Positions 1 to 22,080 of a DNA stretch of 64,000 bases are shown piece after piece. A program made the position numbers and the translations under genes. Each line of letters opens with the position of its first letter. The first letter of the stretch is position 1. Origin of the DNA: Zeus faber (Eukaryota; Chordata; Actinopteri; Zeiformes; Zeidae); NCBI GenBank assembly GCA_960531495.1, contig OY482848.1, forward strand, positions 11,662,565-11,726,564, given 5' to 3'. The notes beneath the pieces are model-generated. The model was not told the DNA's origin and did no database searches. It saw nothing but the letters and a program-made list of their open reading frames with translations.

Positions 1-20
1 CACGCATACCCACACACCCA

Positions 21-66
<46 letters not shown>
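1..66. repeat. (CA)n microsatellite
   Basis: CA dinucleotide run with a few CCA interruptions at the left edge of the window. Confidence 0.95.
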
Positions 67-67
<1 letters not shown>

Positions 68-654
68 TTATTCACCACTGCTTACACTCCAGGTACAAGA
101 GATGTGTAAACATCCATTACATTCCATAAGTTGAATTCAGTCAAAGTGTCAACTACAAAGGTTTAAGCTGCTGTTTGTGGATGTTTCGAGCTCTGCTTTG
201 GAATACAAAAATCTTTTCTATGAAAAATTCATACCTTAAACTATTTCTGTTCTCCCTCATTACAGCCTGGTGGAAGCCACAGCCAGAAATAGGACTTTAT
301 CAGAGCTCCGGCTCTGGCTGCTGTACGGGATTGGGGTGCAAAACAACGGGGCACCCATTTCTAAAATAATAAGCCGGCATCCAATAATTACAATGGCACA
401 CCCCTGCATGTGTTCAGTGTCCATTTAAGTGATCACCATCACAACAGAGATTATACATCCTTGAACTTAGCAACGCAGACACAACCACGCCCCCCGCCCC
501 CCCAACACACTCACACACATACAGACACACACACCCATTCACACACAAAACCTGGAGAAACAGACATCAATACCAAGCAATCATTTATCCTCCACCATGT
601 CACACATACTAGCTCATCCCCACTGCCTACCATTCAAGTTCTACATGACAGACA

Positions 655-730
655 CTGTGTGTGTGTGTGAGTGTGTGTGTGAGTGTGTGTGTAGTGTGTG
701 TGTGTGTGTGTGTGTGTGCGTGTGTGTGAG
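655..730. repeat. (GT)n microsatellite
   Basis: Interrupted GT run (GA and GC steps inside). Confidence 0.93.
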
Positions 731-2441
731 GAGGGGGACCGGTGGTTTGGAGAAAGGTGGCACAGTGCCAACATAGCGCCTGCTAAATACCTTTGTCTCC
801 ACGACAGACAGAGACAAGCGGGCAAGCTGCTGCAGGAAAACACAGGGAACTGCCCGTCTCTCTCTAGGTGTTAGCGAGAATAAGGCTCTGTTGTTAGAAT
901 GTGTTTTCTCTCCTCATCGAGGAGAAAATGGGGGAGGCTGGCCGCCATAATTAACTCACTATTGATTTGCAGGGCTGGCTACAACGGAGGTGGAGCCCTG
1001 GAAGGAGCCGGCGTGTGATACCATGCTCGATTTAAACGGCTACAATGGCCTCATTAACACACATGCCCACACTAGCCGCCGTGCGGAACACGCAGAGGTG
1101 GGACAAAAAAAATAATCGATCCAAGAACTATATGAGCATGTATTAGTCCAAACGTGAGATCTATCCAAAAGGAAAATAATTGAAGGTAAAATAATTGGTT
1201 GTTTTAAAAATAGGCGGTTATTCATACTGAATAATGAAACATGAAAACCGCGTTTACTCAATGTAAGCGCAGCATTCAGCTCCCCAAGTAATCATGCGTA
1301 GTTTATGTAATAATGTCCCGCGATATAACAACCATGAAAACTATTTAAATGACATGAGTACGTCTTTGTCGTAGTTAATAGATACGGTGCAAGCCATGCA
1401 GCCTCAGACTACAGTCCAGACATGCAGTTTGTGTGAGAAATCATCATCTGTTGTGTTTCTAGGCCATCCATAATCTGGAGACAAGCGATGGTGTCTCTGT
1501 GCATATCTTAAATTGTTTATCATGCAAATGATGGCACGCAGGCTGCTCTGTCCTCCTCTAACGGCCCACGGCTCTTGCCCCGGCCCCAGCTGCACCCCTG
1601 AAAACCCCCAGACAGCCTCAGCTGTCCTTGAGACCAGACCCAGAGACAGCGCCAGACCCGGCTCGGGACGTTTCAGCACAGGACTCCGTGTCCGAGGTGT
1701 CCGGGAAAAATTTACGTGCTGGAAATGGCTCCTTCTGCATTTCCATTAACAAAGGTTACCCACACAAATAGGTTTGTGGGCTACAGAGACAGGTATCAAT
1801 ATTTAAGGGAGTTGAGATGGGATTATATTTAAATTTAAGGGATTAGAACATTAGGCTGAGAATCAGTGGAGGGGCTGGTGGGGGGATGCCCTGCCTTAGT
1901 GTCGGCTTCACTGCGCAGGGTGAGGGAACATGGCAGCCAGCATATGGGGCATGGGGTGGCACACTGGCACTGCCAGTCCGGATCCATCAATCTAGTTCAC
2001 AGAGGGCTGGGCTGGTGGGGAGGGGCATGGTGGGCTGTCTTCATTTTCACGCTGTTTCAGTCAATTTGTCTCTACCTGGGTCTCCTCCTTTATTCTTTCA
2101 ATTTTTTTAACCTTCGTAACAGACATTGGCAATATGTATATTTTTTATCTCATGCAAAACATGGAGCATGAAGTGAAGAACAGTACACCTAAATAAGCTG
2201 GACCTTGTAAGCGCGGTGTACACGTCTGTTATAAAACAGTCACAAAGAGGCACCCATGTCATTATTTACAATGAGATTCTATGCAAAGTTGCTGATTCTG
2301 ACGTGTCCAGGGCCATTAAAATAAAGTTTTCTGCACAACGCTAGTGACCATATGATATCATGTGAACTGTACTGCATAATGATCTCAATGAGCAAAGAGA
2401 AGCATGGTCGAACAGCTGACACGGCCAAGAGGCATGTCAAA

Positions 2442-2677
2442 TGTGTTTGTCTGTGTGTGTGTGTGTGCGTGTGTGTGTGTGTGTCGGTGCATGCGTGCGT
2501 GCGTATGTGTCTGTGTGTGATTGTGTGTGTGTGTCTGTGTGTGCGTGTGTGTGTGTGTCTGTGTGTGTGTGTGTGTGCACGTGTGTGGGTCTGTGTGTGT
2601 GGGTGTGTTTGTGTGTGTGTGTATGAGGGCATGTGTTCGCGAGTCCGCGTGTGTGTGTGTGCATGTGCAAGCGCGCA
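2442..2677. repeat. Compound (GT)n/(GC) microsatellite
   Basis: About 235 bp of GT repeats broken by GC, TC and GGG steps. The open frames across it are repeat artefacts. Confidence 0.93.
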
Positions 2678-3638
2678 GCTTTACATTCACAAACAGGGTG
2701 TTTAACAAACTGCATACTAATGAGCACTCAGAGCAGCGGGTTTCCTCCTCGGAAAACCCAGATACAGTAGCCATTCGAAACACGAGCCTGCAAAGCTACA
2801 AAAATAGTCCAAAATATTAAGCAACGCTTCCCTCTATTTAAAATAAAGTAGCTGTATCTAAGCGGACACAGCTACAACCACATCAGCTTTTGAATAGGTG
2901 ACATGAAGGAAACTCTGTGGCCCCAATCACAGCAGGCACATGCTTGTTTGCACAGCAAGTATGTTTCCACTACAGTCTCATTTGGCCACGGTGGACAACC
3001 AATAAACCGCCCGGCCGACAAACCACCTGAAGTCCTTAATTAAGCAAATCACGAAAAACACTGACAATTAGTGGCCGTGGGGTTCCTCAAATAAACGCTT
3101 CTTCCTCGACAGTCGGGCGTAATTACATTCCTCCATATCTCCTTTTAAGTTTAAGCGTCAAAGGAAAAGCCCCGGTCGGCGTGTATTCGAGCGGGGTCTG
3201 GTAGTGTGAAACGCCGCGGAGGGAGAGAGACACAGCTGTCACCACCACATGAGAGAGCGCGTGGAAGCCAGAGGATCTGCACACATCTGCCATGCAGCAA
3301 TGAACCAAATCCACTGCTTTTTTTTTTTCCTTTTTTTCCCCCACCTTTCTGTTTTCTAGCCTCCTTTGTCTCGTTCTCCCTACGACTCCAAATGTTCATG
3401 TTCGGTCTTCATGGTCACCGTTTTTTTTTTTTTTGGCGTAAGGGGGCTAACGTTATTGGGGTTTTTTTTGCACGACAGAACACCAATCGATTTCGCAAGA
3501 GAAAACCTCCACGCAGGTCGGGGTCATATCGACTTGGAGAAAATACATGAGGAAAGAGGAACTTCGCTGCCCCTTTCGCTGTGGCCGCTCGCCTGCTTAT
3601 GGTGCGTGGGGGCCATTTCGTGCTCCCAGTGTGTTTAC

Positions 3639-4431
3639 CTGATATATTTTCCTGCTTGGGGATTATTCCGTGTGTGGGAGCGGATAAACAATCCTCGTCG
3701 TGCGGCGACACCTGAACGGCCACTTCCACGGGGTGGCACACCCGCCGCGGGTGCGAGTGCTGATGCTGATGCTGATGCTGATGCTGAGGCTGGGTCCGCG
3801 TGGGCGGGGACGAGGTGGAGAGCGGGGGGGCGAGGGGGGAGGGGGGGGGGGCGGTCGAGCGGCTTGTCCCCACAGAGGCTGCCGTGGCACTGCCTCCGCT
3901 TGTGCTCGATGAACAGCAGGATGTCGGCCAGGGGGAAGCGGGAGTGGCACTGGCCGCAGGTCAGCAGGTCCTGGTCCCCTTTCAGGGGCTCGCCCTGGCA
4001 CACTCCCAGCCTGGGGGAGTCCTGAGAGGCGTCTTCCGGTAAAACGCCTGACACCGGCTCGGCTGCACGGGGTGAGAACGGGGGGAAGATATGAGATTTC
4101 AGCGAGGCCATTTCACATACAGTAATCATACAGTACGACGCCATTTTCAATGTCGTAAAAATTCTCGGTTTTATTGGAGGGGGAACTATAGAATTGTAGA
4201 ATGCATGTTAATGATTAGATATGGTTTATGGGCGCGAGGGGCGGAGGGTAAGAGAAGCCACACATACATACACACACACACACACACTATATGTATATAG
4301 GCACACAGTATATATACACAGTAGATATACACATGGTGAAGTGCCTTCTATTTTGAGTTCTCATGAATAAAGTTCCAGCTCGACCAATTTTGGTTAATAT
4401 TTTTGTTATTCTTTACGTTGTTTGAATGGAG

Positions 4432-4497
<66 letters not shown>

Positions 4498-5071
4498 GGG
4501 AATGCTGTTTCGATAGTGACACCGTTCAGCTTGCAGGGAGCTGAACGATTAAGTTGCATGACCCTCTTTATTGTGCTGCCAATCTCGCTTTTTAATGAAC
4601 CTAACACCTCCGAGAATCAAAAAATAGATTCTAATTTGAGTTCAAGATGATTGGACCCCATTTCGTTAAAAGTGCTGGGATCTCGTGAACCGAGGTTAGA
4701 CATTGAGGGGCGAATGTGGAGTAGGTCCCTGATGTACCAGGGAGAAAAGCATTTAAAAGAAGTAATCTGGACACGGTAAACGACATCCAGCACCCCGACT
4801 GCATGTTGAGATAAGATGTGATGAATTCCCGCTGCCGATTCCACCTTTAATTCCGTGTCGGGTCATACAAGGGAAGGAGGCAGAGAGGGACCACGGGAGA
4901 TAGCCCTGCTACCTGTTCAAATGCATTACCGACGTGGGAATTCTCTCCTACACTGCCGGGGCTTATCTGGCCAGGCTTGTGAGCGGTGTGAGACGAGGCT
5001 ACATGAGGATCTTTTTTTTTTTTCCCTCTCCCACAACCAAGTTATATTGATGCAGTTCGGTGGGAAGTGGA

Positions 5072-5134
<63 letters not shown>

Positions 5135-6730
5135 CTTCTTTGCTGTAAAGAATTGGTTGGTCAGATTCAGCGTAGTAGGAGACTGTGGGATAATAAACAG
5201 GGGAATTATTTGTGTGACTGATCTGTTATCACTCTCACAATTTCCTCATGTTGTGGATCAATAATGATTCTCCCTTGTTATTAAGCCTCATATTATCTAA
5301 AATTGATATTTGACTCTTTTTAAACTGATTTTTGTTTTATTTTCAAGTTCATATGTTATGAATGGATGGCTTGGTCCTTACTTTCTGTGTCCTACCAATG
5401 TGTTACTGCCCAACTGCTGTTTTCTAAAATGACTCTAATATGAATCTTTGTCAGACATCAATACAGGTATGAAATCTTCATTTGTCCGCCCTTTCCTTTA
5501 TGTTTGTATATGAATGGCATTGTTTCGCAAACAAGTATAATTTATTTTACAACGCAAATAAGCCGAGGCAGTGCCTGAAAAAAAAAAACAAGATTAAAAT
5601 ACACTTTTTTTTTTTAATTCAAGAAACTATGTTTACACTCCATCAGCCTCTCTTAATGAAAGGCAGCTCTCTTAATTATGTTTATTATATCTAGATCTAC
5701 GGGGAGAGGGGGGTTCAGAACATCTCATCTATTTATCATGTCGATCTATTTTTTTTTTTTTTTCAGGAAAAAAAACTTAGAATTAATGAAAAACATATTC
5801 ACGGATAAGATCAAGTAAAGCCATCGCGTATTCCTAATAATAATAATGTTTTAAAAAAAAAAAAAAAAACGAAACAAAAAACCCCCCAAACACTCGCCGG
5901 CAGCCCAACGCGCCGCCAAAGTAGAACCAAGTTCAAGTTCAGACGCGAGGGAGCGACAATCATAGTGCGCCCCCTACCGGCCGACCTGGGAACGACTCCC
6001 CGCCGAACGGACGCCTCCGTTCGGAGAGCGTCGCTGCTCCGCGGCCAAGACCGACCGACAGAACGTTCCGCAAATAAGAAAACGACGCTTTTCTTTTTCT
6101 TTTTCTTTTTCGTTTTCTTTTTCTATTTCCTTTCTTTTTTTTTTTTTGAGGCGACCACGCGTCCGCCGTGAGGACCCACGCGTCCGAGGACGTCTTGTCT
6201 TTCGCGTTCCCTTTCGGAAAGCGCAAAGACATTTGCGGCGATCGATGTTATTTGCGTCTGTTGGTTGTCGCGGGGGGGGGGGGGGGGGGGGGGGTGTAAA
6301 ACGGCCATTACCTTGTGAACGTGAACGTCAATTTAACGGAAAAGTCCCTCGCTCCGGGGGTCAGGTCACTTCCGCGTTTTAATTCCGCAGCGCGCGCGCG
6401 CCGCGTCGCCAATATAAAAGAGTTTTGATTAAAAAAAAAAACCCCAGCGCGACACGCGGAGAAGCGTCGACGCGGGATAAATAATAAGAGAATTCATCCG
6501 AATTGACGTGAATGAAAATATAAATAAAAACAAACAAACAAACCCCACCACGTTGTTTACAGACATAACTGTATAAACGCTGTCGGCACGTTTTTGTGTT
6601 TTTAACATTGACGTGTTTGTCCGTGGGGGGCTGTTCCCTGTGGGCTCCGCGCACGAGGTGTGTGTGCTGTGTGTACAAACACCTCCCGAGCCTCCGGAGG
6701 GATCACCGGATTGGATTGGAAAAAAAAAAA

Positions 6731-6766
<36 letters not shown>

Positions 6767-7241
6767 AAAAGCCCCGTTTTGCGTTCGGTCAAACGGGTCC
6801 GTCCGCGACGCAGCGATCTCGCCCCGGCGCGGAGGGAACTTCCACGGGGGCACACGCGCCCGGGCGCCACGGTGCGGCGCCCGGGCGACGGTCCCCTCGC
6901 CCCCACCCCACCGCCCCGCGTGTGCCCTTTAACGGCGAGAGGGGAGCCTCGGGCGGTCGCGGGCAAGTGCGGTCTAACGACGCCGCGCGGAAGCGGGTCG
7001 ACTCGCCGCCCGCGACCGCCGCCGAGCGCTCACCGGGGAGACGGCGTTTTTAAACTCTGGATCGGCAGCCGCGCTCCGCCGCAGAAGTTGGGCTCGATTC
7101 AAAGGTGAACAAAACGGAACGCGGTGCCCTCCGGCTCCCCTCCCCCCCCCCCCCCCCCCCCCCGCCCAGCGCCCACGGACACTTACGCGAAAAGTCCCGT
7201 TTGCTCAAGTGCTGGGGTTTGCCTTGCTTGCGGCGAGACAT
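3639..7241 (-). CDS. bcl11a: BCL11A-type zinc-finger transcriptional repressor, coding exons 1-2 only (partial)
   Basis: BCL11A is a nuclear C2H2 zinc-finger repressor that recruits NuRD and acts in blood and neural development. Exon 1 runs 7241-7187 and encodes [18 protein letters not shown], the family's RBBP4/NuRD-binding N-terminus, then a GTAAGT donor. Exon 2 runs 4062-3639, from a GTGCAG acceptor to a GTAAAC donor. It starts PEP, carries the N-terminal C2HC finger (CGQC...FIEHKRRQC) and ends with VEVAVQV...CLS...[11 protein letters not shown], the family's exon 2 end. KPQHLSK and FSPEP favour BCL11A over BCL11B. Exon 2 is 424 bp (I recall 330 bp in human). The extra length is a Pro/Ser-rich stretch and a Gln-His repeat made by hexanucleotide units near 3758-3786. 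The finger and the VEVAVQV part are in different frames; the shift maps to a G homopolymer at about 3841-3851, and one base fewer restores both frame and exit phase. Later exons with the DNA-binding fingers are outside the window. Confidence 0.9.
4431..4497. repeat. (AAAG)n microsatellite
   Basis: About sixteen AAAG units, uninterrupted. Confidence 0.97.
5075..5132. repeat. (AT)n microsatellite
   Basis: About 29 pure AT units in bcl11a intron 1. Confidence 0.97.
6272..6294. repeat. Poly-G homopolymer (23 G)
   Basis: Uninterrupted G run in a CpG-rich stretch. Its length is unlikely to be exact in any assembly. Confidence 0.95.
7142..7163. repeat. Poly-C homopolymer (22 C)
   Basis: Uninterrupted C run about 20 bases past the bcl11a exon 1 donor, inside intron 1. 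Confidence 0.95.
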
Positions 7242-7347
7242 GTCGGTCAGCGGCGGCTCTCGGGCTCGGCGGGGTTCACATTGGGAAATCCGTCCCTGCG
7301 AGGTAAGACTCCGGAGGAAACGTCTTCATTGATGCCGCTGGACATCC

Positions 7348-7491
7348 GAGAAAGGAGAAGGGGAAGGAGAAAATAAGAAGGAGGAGGAGGAGGAGGAGGA
7401 GGAGAAGGAGAAGAAGAAAAAGAAGAAGAAGGAGAAGAGGAGGAGGAGGAGGAGGAGGAGGGGGGAAAAAAAAGAAAAAGAAAAGAAAAAA
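7348..7491. repeat. Polypurine tract (GGA/GAA-rich)
   Basis: About 144 bases almost entirely A and G on the plus strand, including GGA and GAA triplet runs. It lies just upstream of the bcl11a start on the other strand. Such mirror-like purine tracts can adopt triplex DNA; that is inference. Confidence 0.9.
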
Positions 7492-7556
7492 GTGAAGGAG
7501 CGCTCATGCAGCGGAGGGTCGGTGCTGTGCGGAGCAGCTCTTCATGACTTTCTCTG

Positions 7557-7587
7557 GAAGAGAGAGAGAGAGAATGAGAGAGGGAGA

Positions 7588-7618
<31 letters not shown>

Positions 7619-7619
7619 G
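7557..7619. repeat. (GA)n microsatellite
   Basis: GA run with a few GGA and GAAT interruptions upstream of bcl11a. Confidence 0.93.
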
Positions 7620-8005
7620 GACGGGGCCACGGCGGAGCCCCCCCCCCCACCCCCACCCTCACCCCCACCCCCTCCGGACCCGGAGCTGCAAGTTCAAGTG
7701 CGGACGTGACGCGTTCCTGCGAACTTGAACGTCAGGAGACGGACGCACACGGGGAGACGGAGCGTGGGCAGGGGGAGGGGAGGGGGGGGGGGGGGTGGTG
7801 TGGTGTGGGTGGGGAGGTGGGCCGTCATAAAAGAAATAGACGGTCATTATGGGGGGGGGGGGGGGAGGGAGGGAGAGAGAGACCCCGAAGACAGCGGTGG
7901 ACAGAGGGGATCAGAGGGAGGCTGGGCCGAGAGAGGCGGAGAGAGCGACGGACAGACAAGATTATTTTAAAATATATATATCAGTTTTTTCATCCATATC
8001 CAGAG

Positions 8006-8500
8006 AGTAGTAGTATTTCTAGTAGTAGACGTATTACTAGTATTAGTATAAGTAGTAGTAGTAGTAATATTTCTACTGGTAGTAGTATTGCTAGTATTTG
8101 TAGTAGTAGTTGTATTACTAGTAGTGTTTGTATTACTAGAAGTAGTAATATTTCCACTAGTAGTAGTGTTACTAATATTGTTAGTCTTAATTGTAGTAGT
8201 AGTATTTCTAGTAGTAGTAGTATTACTAGTAGTACTAGTATTACCAGTAGTGGTATTATAACTAATAGTAGTAGAATTACTAGTAGTAGTATTAGTATTT
8301 ATTGTATAGAAGTAGTAGTAGTAGTAGTATTTCTACTAGTAGTAATAATAGTAGTATTACCAGCAGTAGTACTACTAGTAGTATTGGTAGTACTAGTAGT
8401 AGTAGTAGTAGTAGTATTAGTATTAATAGTAATCGTATTACCAGTAGTAGTATAACTAGTAGTAGTAGTATAACTCCTACGAGTAGTAGTAGTTATTACT
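8006..8500. repeat. Degenerate TAG/TAT trinucleotide array
   Basis: Nearly 500 bp of three-base periodic sequence: runs of AGT/TAG mixed with ATT, ACT and TTT triplets. The three-base register is largely kept across the array, so the long open frames over it (Ser/Ile/Thr-rich) come from the repeat and are not genes. Confidence 0.9.
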
Positions 8501-10596
8501 CTCTGTATTTGTTTCCGGCTTCTTTGAGCAAACGCGCCTAAATTATGATTAAATCCATCATATCGCACTCAAATATATAAGTATATATAAACAATTAGTG
8601 ATAATCTACTTGCAATCGACTGTGACCATTTGATTACACTAAACTAAAACAAACACACAGACAAAATCCATTCAAAATGTCCATCTGCATTGTTGGAATG
8701 GTAACGATTCATAAACATCTGAATAAATTGAGGAACCAACAGTTCTGATGTGGCCAACAACGGAAACAACTTTTGGAAACAACCTGAACAAAACCATAAC
8801 AGAGTATTGATTGGTATCATAACCAGTTGCTAATCAAGTCGGACAGAGCAGATAAGCACAATTTATATCGGACTATCTATCCAATTGGGAGAGACATTTA
8901 TGGATTATGTCATTAACAATTAATAGAGTATATCCAATCTGTCTATCTGTCTTGGAAAGGGACAATAAAACATGAAGCACATTTCTAATGCATATCAACT
9001 TCTTCAAACAAAGTTTTATCTTAACAAGGTAGATCAAGCAATAAAGATGTAATAATCGACATCACCTGCAACTTCATAAATGGCTCTATGTTTATTTTTT
9101 GGCCTATATTTGAATCACCTTAATATTTCACTTTTTAAAAGACTAAGACTCGAAAGAAAACAAGAAAACTCTTTTGTATTCGTTGTATTATTGTTGCTGG
9201 GATTTGTTCTATGTGTGTTTAAAATATAACCACGGTTTTTTTTTGTGTAAGAGTGACGCTGTTCATACATTACAAGCCATGTATCGACAGTCCATTCGCA
9301 GCCTCTCACACAGGTCAGTGCATTCGCGCCATCTAGTGGTTAATTGTTAGAATACCACGGGTATATGCGTGTGCGTGTGCAATTTCCTTGTTCAGGTAAG
9401 TTCCATGATGACAAGGTATTGCACGCAAGTGATATCCGTATCAGTTTAATCGTGAAGCATGTTTCACATAAAAATAATTAAATGTGACCTATTGCTCCCT
9501 TATTTATACATTAAAAAAAATAGATAAAGATACACGACATAGAAAAAAATGATGAAGATGATACGTAGTAAAGATGTTACATCAGATTGAATTTGAGGAA
9601 TATGTAGGCTATACATAAGAAAATCTGGTGAAAAAATAAAGTACGTACATACATTTTTATTTGGGCAACAATTGCACAGGATTTACCCGTGCAGCCGCCT
9701 AATCAAATGGATGCTATTTTTCAATCTGGAACATAAGTACACATAAATGCAGTCTTACAAATTAGGCCTACTTGTGTAAATAAGTGTATTATGTCTACTG
9801 TACAAAATACATAAACAGTAAGTCTGCCATTTCATTAGTCATCTTTGTCTGCCAACTAGACAAAAACAAAAAGTATGAATTCAAGCCTGAAGCCTGAAAC
9901 AATTTTGTGTAATGAGTTGGTATCAACTATGGGTCATAGCTGAGAGTTAAGGCGGTAGGATGTAGAAATTAAGTTGGACATGTGGTCTGGTCTATATCAT
10001 GTAATGAAATGTATGATGCACTCACTCCTATTCAATACAAATAATGATAAACAACGGACAGACAGAAAGGTGTGGATAATAACCTAGAAGTGTCTATTGA
10101 CACTCGGCCATGCAGATAGAGAGAACAGGTTTTTTGGCAAGTGCCTCTGAAATGATGGAGCGATGACAGGAAAAAGTCTGTTCCCTCTATGTGCATGATC
10201 CAGTGTCAATTTATCTTCAAACAAAACCAAAGCAGACCAACATATTAACGGCGATGCTGCAAAATACATGATTAGAAGACATTTGTCGTGTCAGAGCTTG
10301 TTGAACCAACTATTTCCATGTGCCATGTGATCTAGTCAACCAATAAGAAGACGGAAAGGAAAACAGCTCAACTAAATATGATGTATAAAGGTCATTTACA
10401 GTATGACATATATATATATGACATATCATTGTTTTCTGACGGTTTTATTCTAGAATTTTTGTGTGTATATTATGTAAATATCGACATAGTTAACTATCAA
10501 TTTGCACATGAAACTTTAAACACAATCATTACATTAGGTATAGGCCTGGTTTTCTGGTTGTGCATGTAAAAAAACAAAAAACGAATAAATAAACAA

Positions 10597-10600
<4 letters not shown>
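8501..10600. other. Gene-free AT-rich sequence
   Basis: I see no exon, RNA gene or clear repeat family here on either strand; only short A/T runs and a small (AT)n patch near 10410. Confidence 0.6.

Positions 10601-10633
<33 letters not shown>
10601..10633. repeat. (GT)n microsatellite
   Basis: Pure GT run of about 16 units beside the CpG-rich patch. Confidence 0.95.
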
Positions 10634-10639
<6 letters not shown>

Positions 10640-10659
10640 AAATAAAAAATAAACCCATA

Positions 10660-11030
10660 GAACGTGCGCGTGTAAAATATCTAAAATAAATAAATAACCC
10701 AGACAGCGTTAGGTGGTCGCGTAGCGTCACCCCGAGGCCGCGACCGGTACTGCACCAGGGAGGGACGCTGGCAGCGCCGGGGCTACACATAAAGACAACC
10801 GGAGGCCGATCTTCCACGAATAAACACCGGTGAGCGGAACGCATGTTTGTCTTAATCCGCGGAACTGCCCGCAACACCTGTCCCCGCGCGGCGCGGGGTC
10901 AGGTCCTCGGCCTCGGACGCATCGACGGAGAAACGAGCGCCGCTGGGTTTTTTTTGGATCCGTCCCGGACGTCGTCCATGACGGTAGAGGCTCGGCTGCA
11001 CCACCGGGGAGGATGGAGGAGCCAGAATAA
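10660..11030 (+). promoter_or_regulatory. CpG-rich patch, possible cep170 promoter or non-coding first exon
   Basis: A local rise in GC with many CpG inside AT-rich surroundings, 1.7 kb upstream of the cep170 start codon and on no other gene's path. A good donor (CACCG then GTGAGC near 10829) could end a non-coding first exon. The assignment to cep170 is inference from position; transcript data would settle it. Confidence 0.4.

Positions 11031-22080
<11,050 letters not shown>

Larger units (their letters stand above)
1..3638 (-). other. Start of bcl11a intron 2 (downstream of exon 2)
   Basis: No coding exon found on either strand. Contents are (CA/GT)n microsatellites at 1-66, about 503-546, 655-730 and 2442-2677, plus unique non-coding sequence. 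Since bcl11a exon 2 ends with a good donor at 3639 and no exon 3 is visible, this is taken as intron. BCL11A introns in vertebrates are known for enhancers, but I cannot identify one by eye. Confidence 0.55.
4063..7186 (-). other. bcl11a intron 1
   Basis: About 3.1 kb between the GTAAGT donor of exon 1 and the GTGCAG acceptor of exon 2. It holds an (AAAG)n tract (4431-4497), an (AT)n tract (about 5075-5132), A/T runs, and from about 5880 to 7186 a CpG-rich stretch with a 23-base G run (6272-6294) and a (CAA)n tract (about 6731-6770). I see no coding exon in it. Confidence 0.75.
7242..7960 (-). promoter_or_regulatory. bcl11a 5' region: CpG- and purine-rich, likely 5' UTR and core promoter
   Basis: Directly upstream of the bcl11a start codon on the minus strand. 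The sequence is GC-rich with many CpG and holds a near-continuous purine tract on the plus strand (about 7348-7491), a (GA)n tract (7557-7619) and several C/G runs (about 7638-7670, 7781-7796, 7851-7866). Position and composition fit a CpG-island promoter. No TATA box stands out, and the start site cannot be placed from sequence alone. Confidence 0.5.

Noticed and set aside
2279-2820. Cys/Val- and His/Thr-rich open frames
   Set aside because: Translations of (GT)n and (CA)n microsatellites. The same applies near 24798, 40569, 40903, 45527 and 47861.
7972-8541. Long open frames rich in Ser, Ile and Thr
   Set aside because: They follow the three-base repeat register; period-3 DNA keeps any frame open. 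No start context, splice sites or family match.
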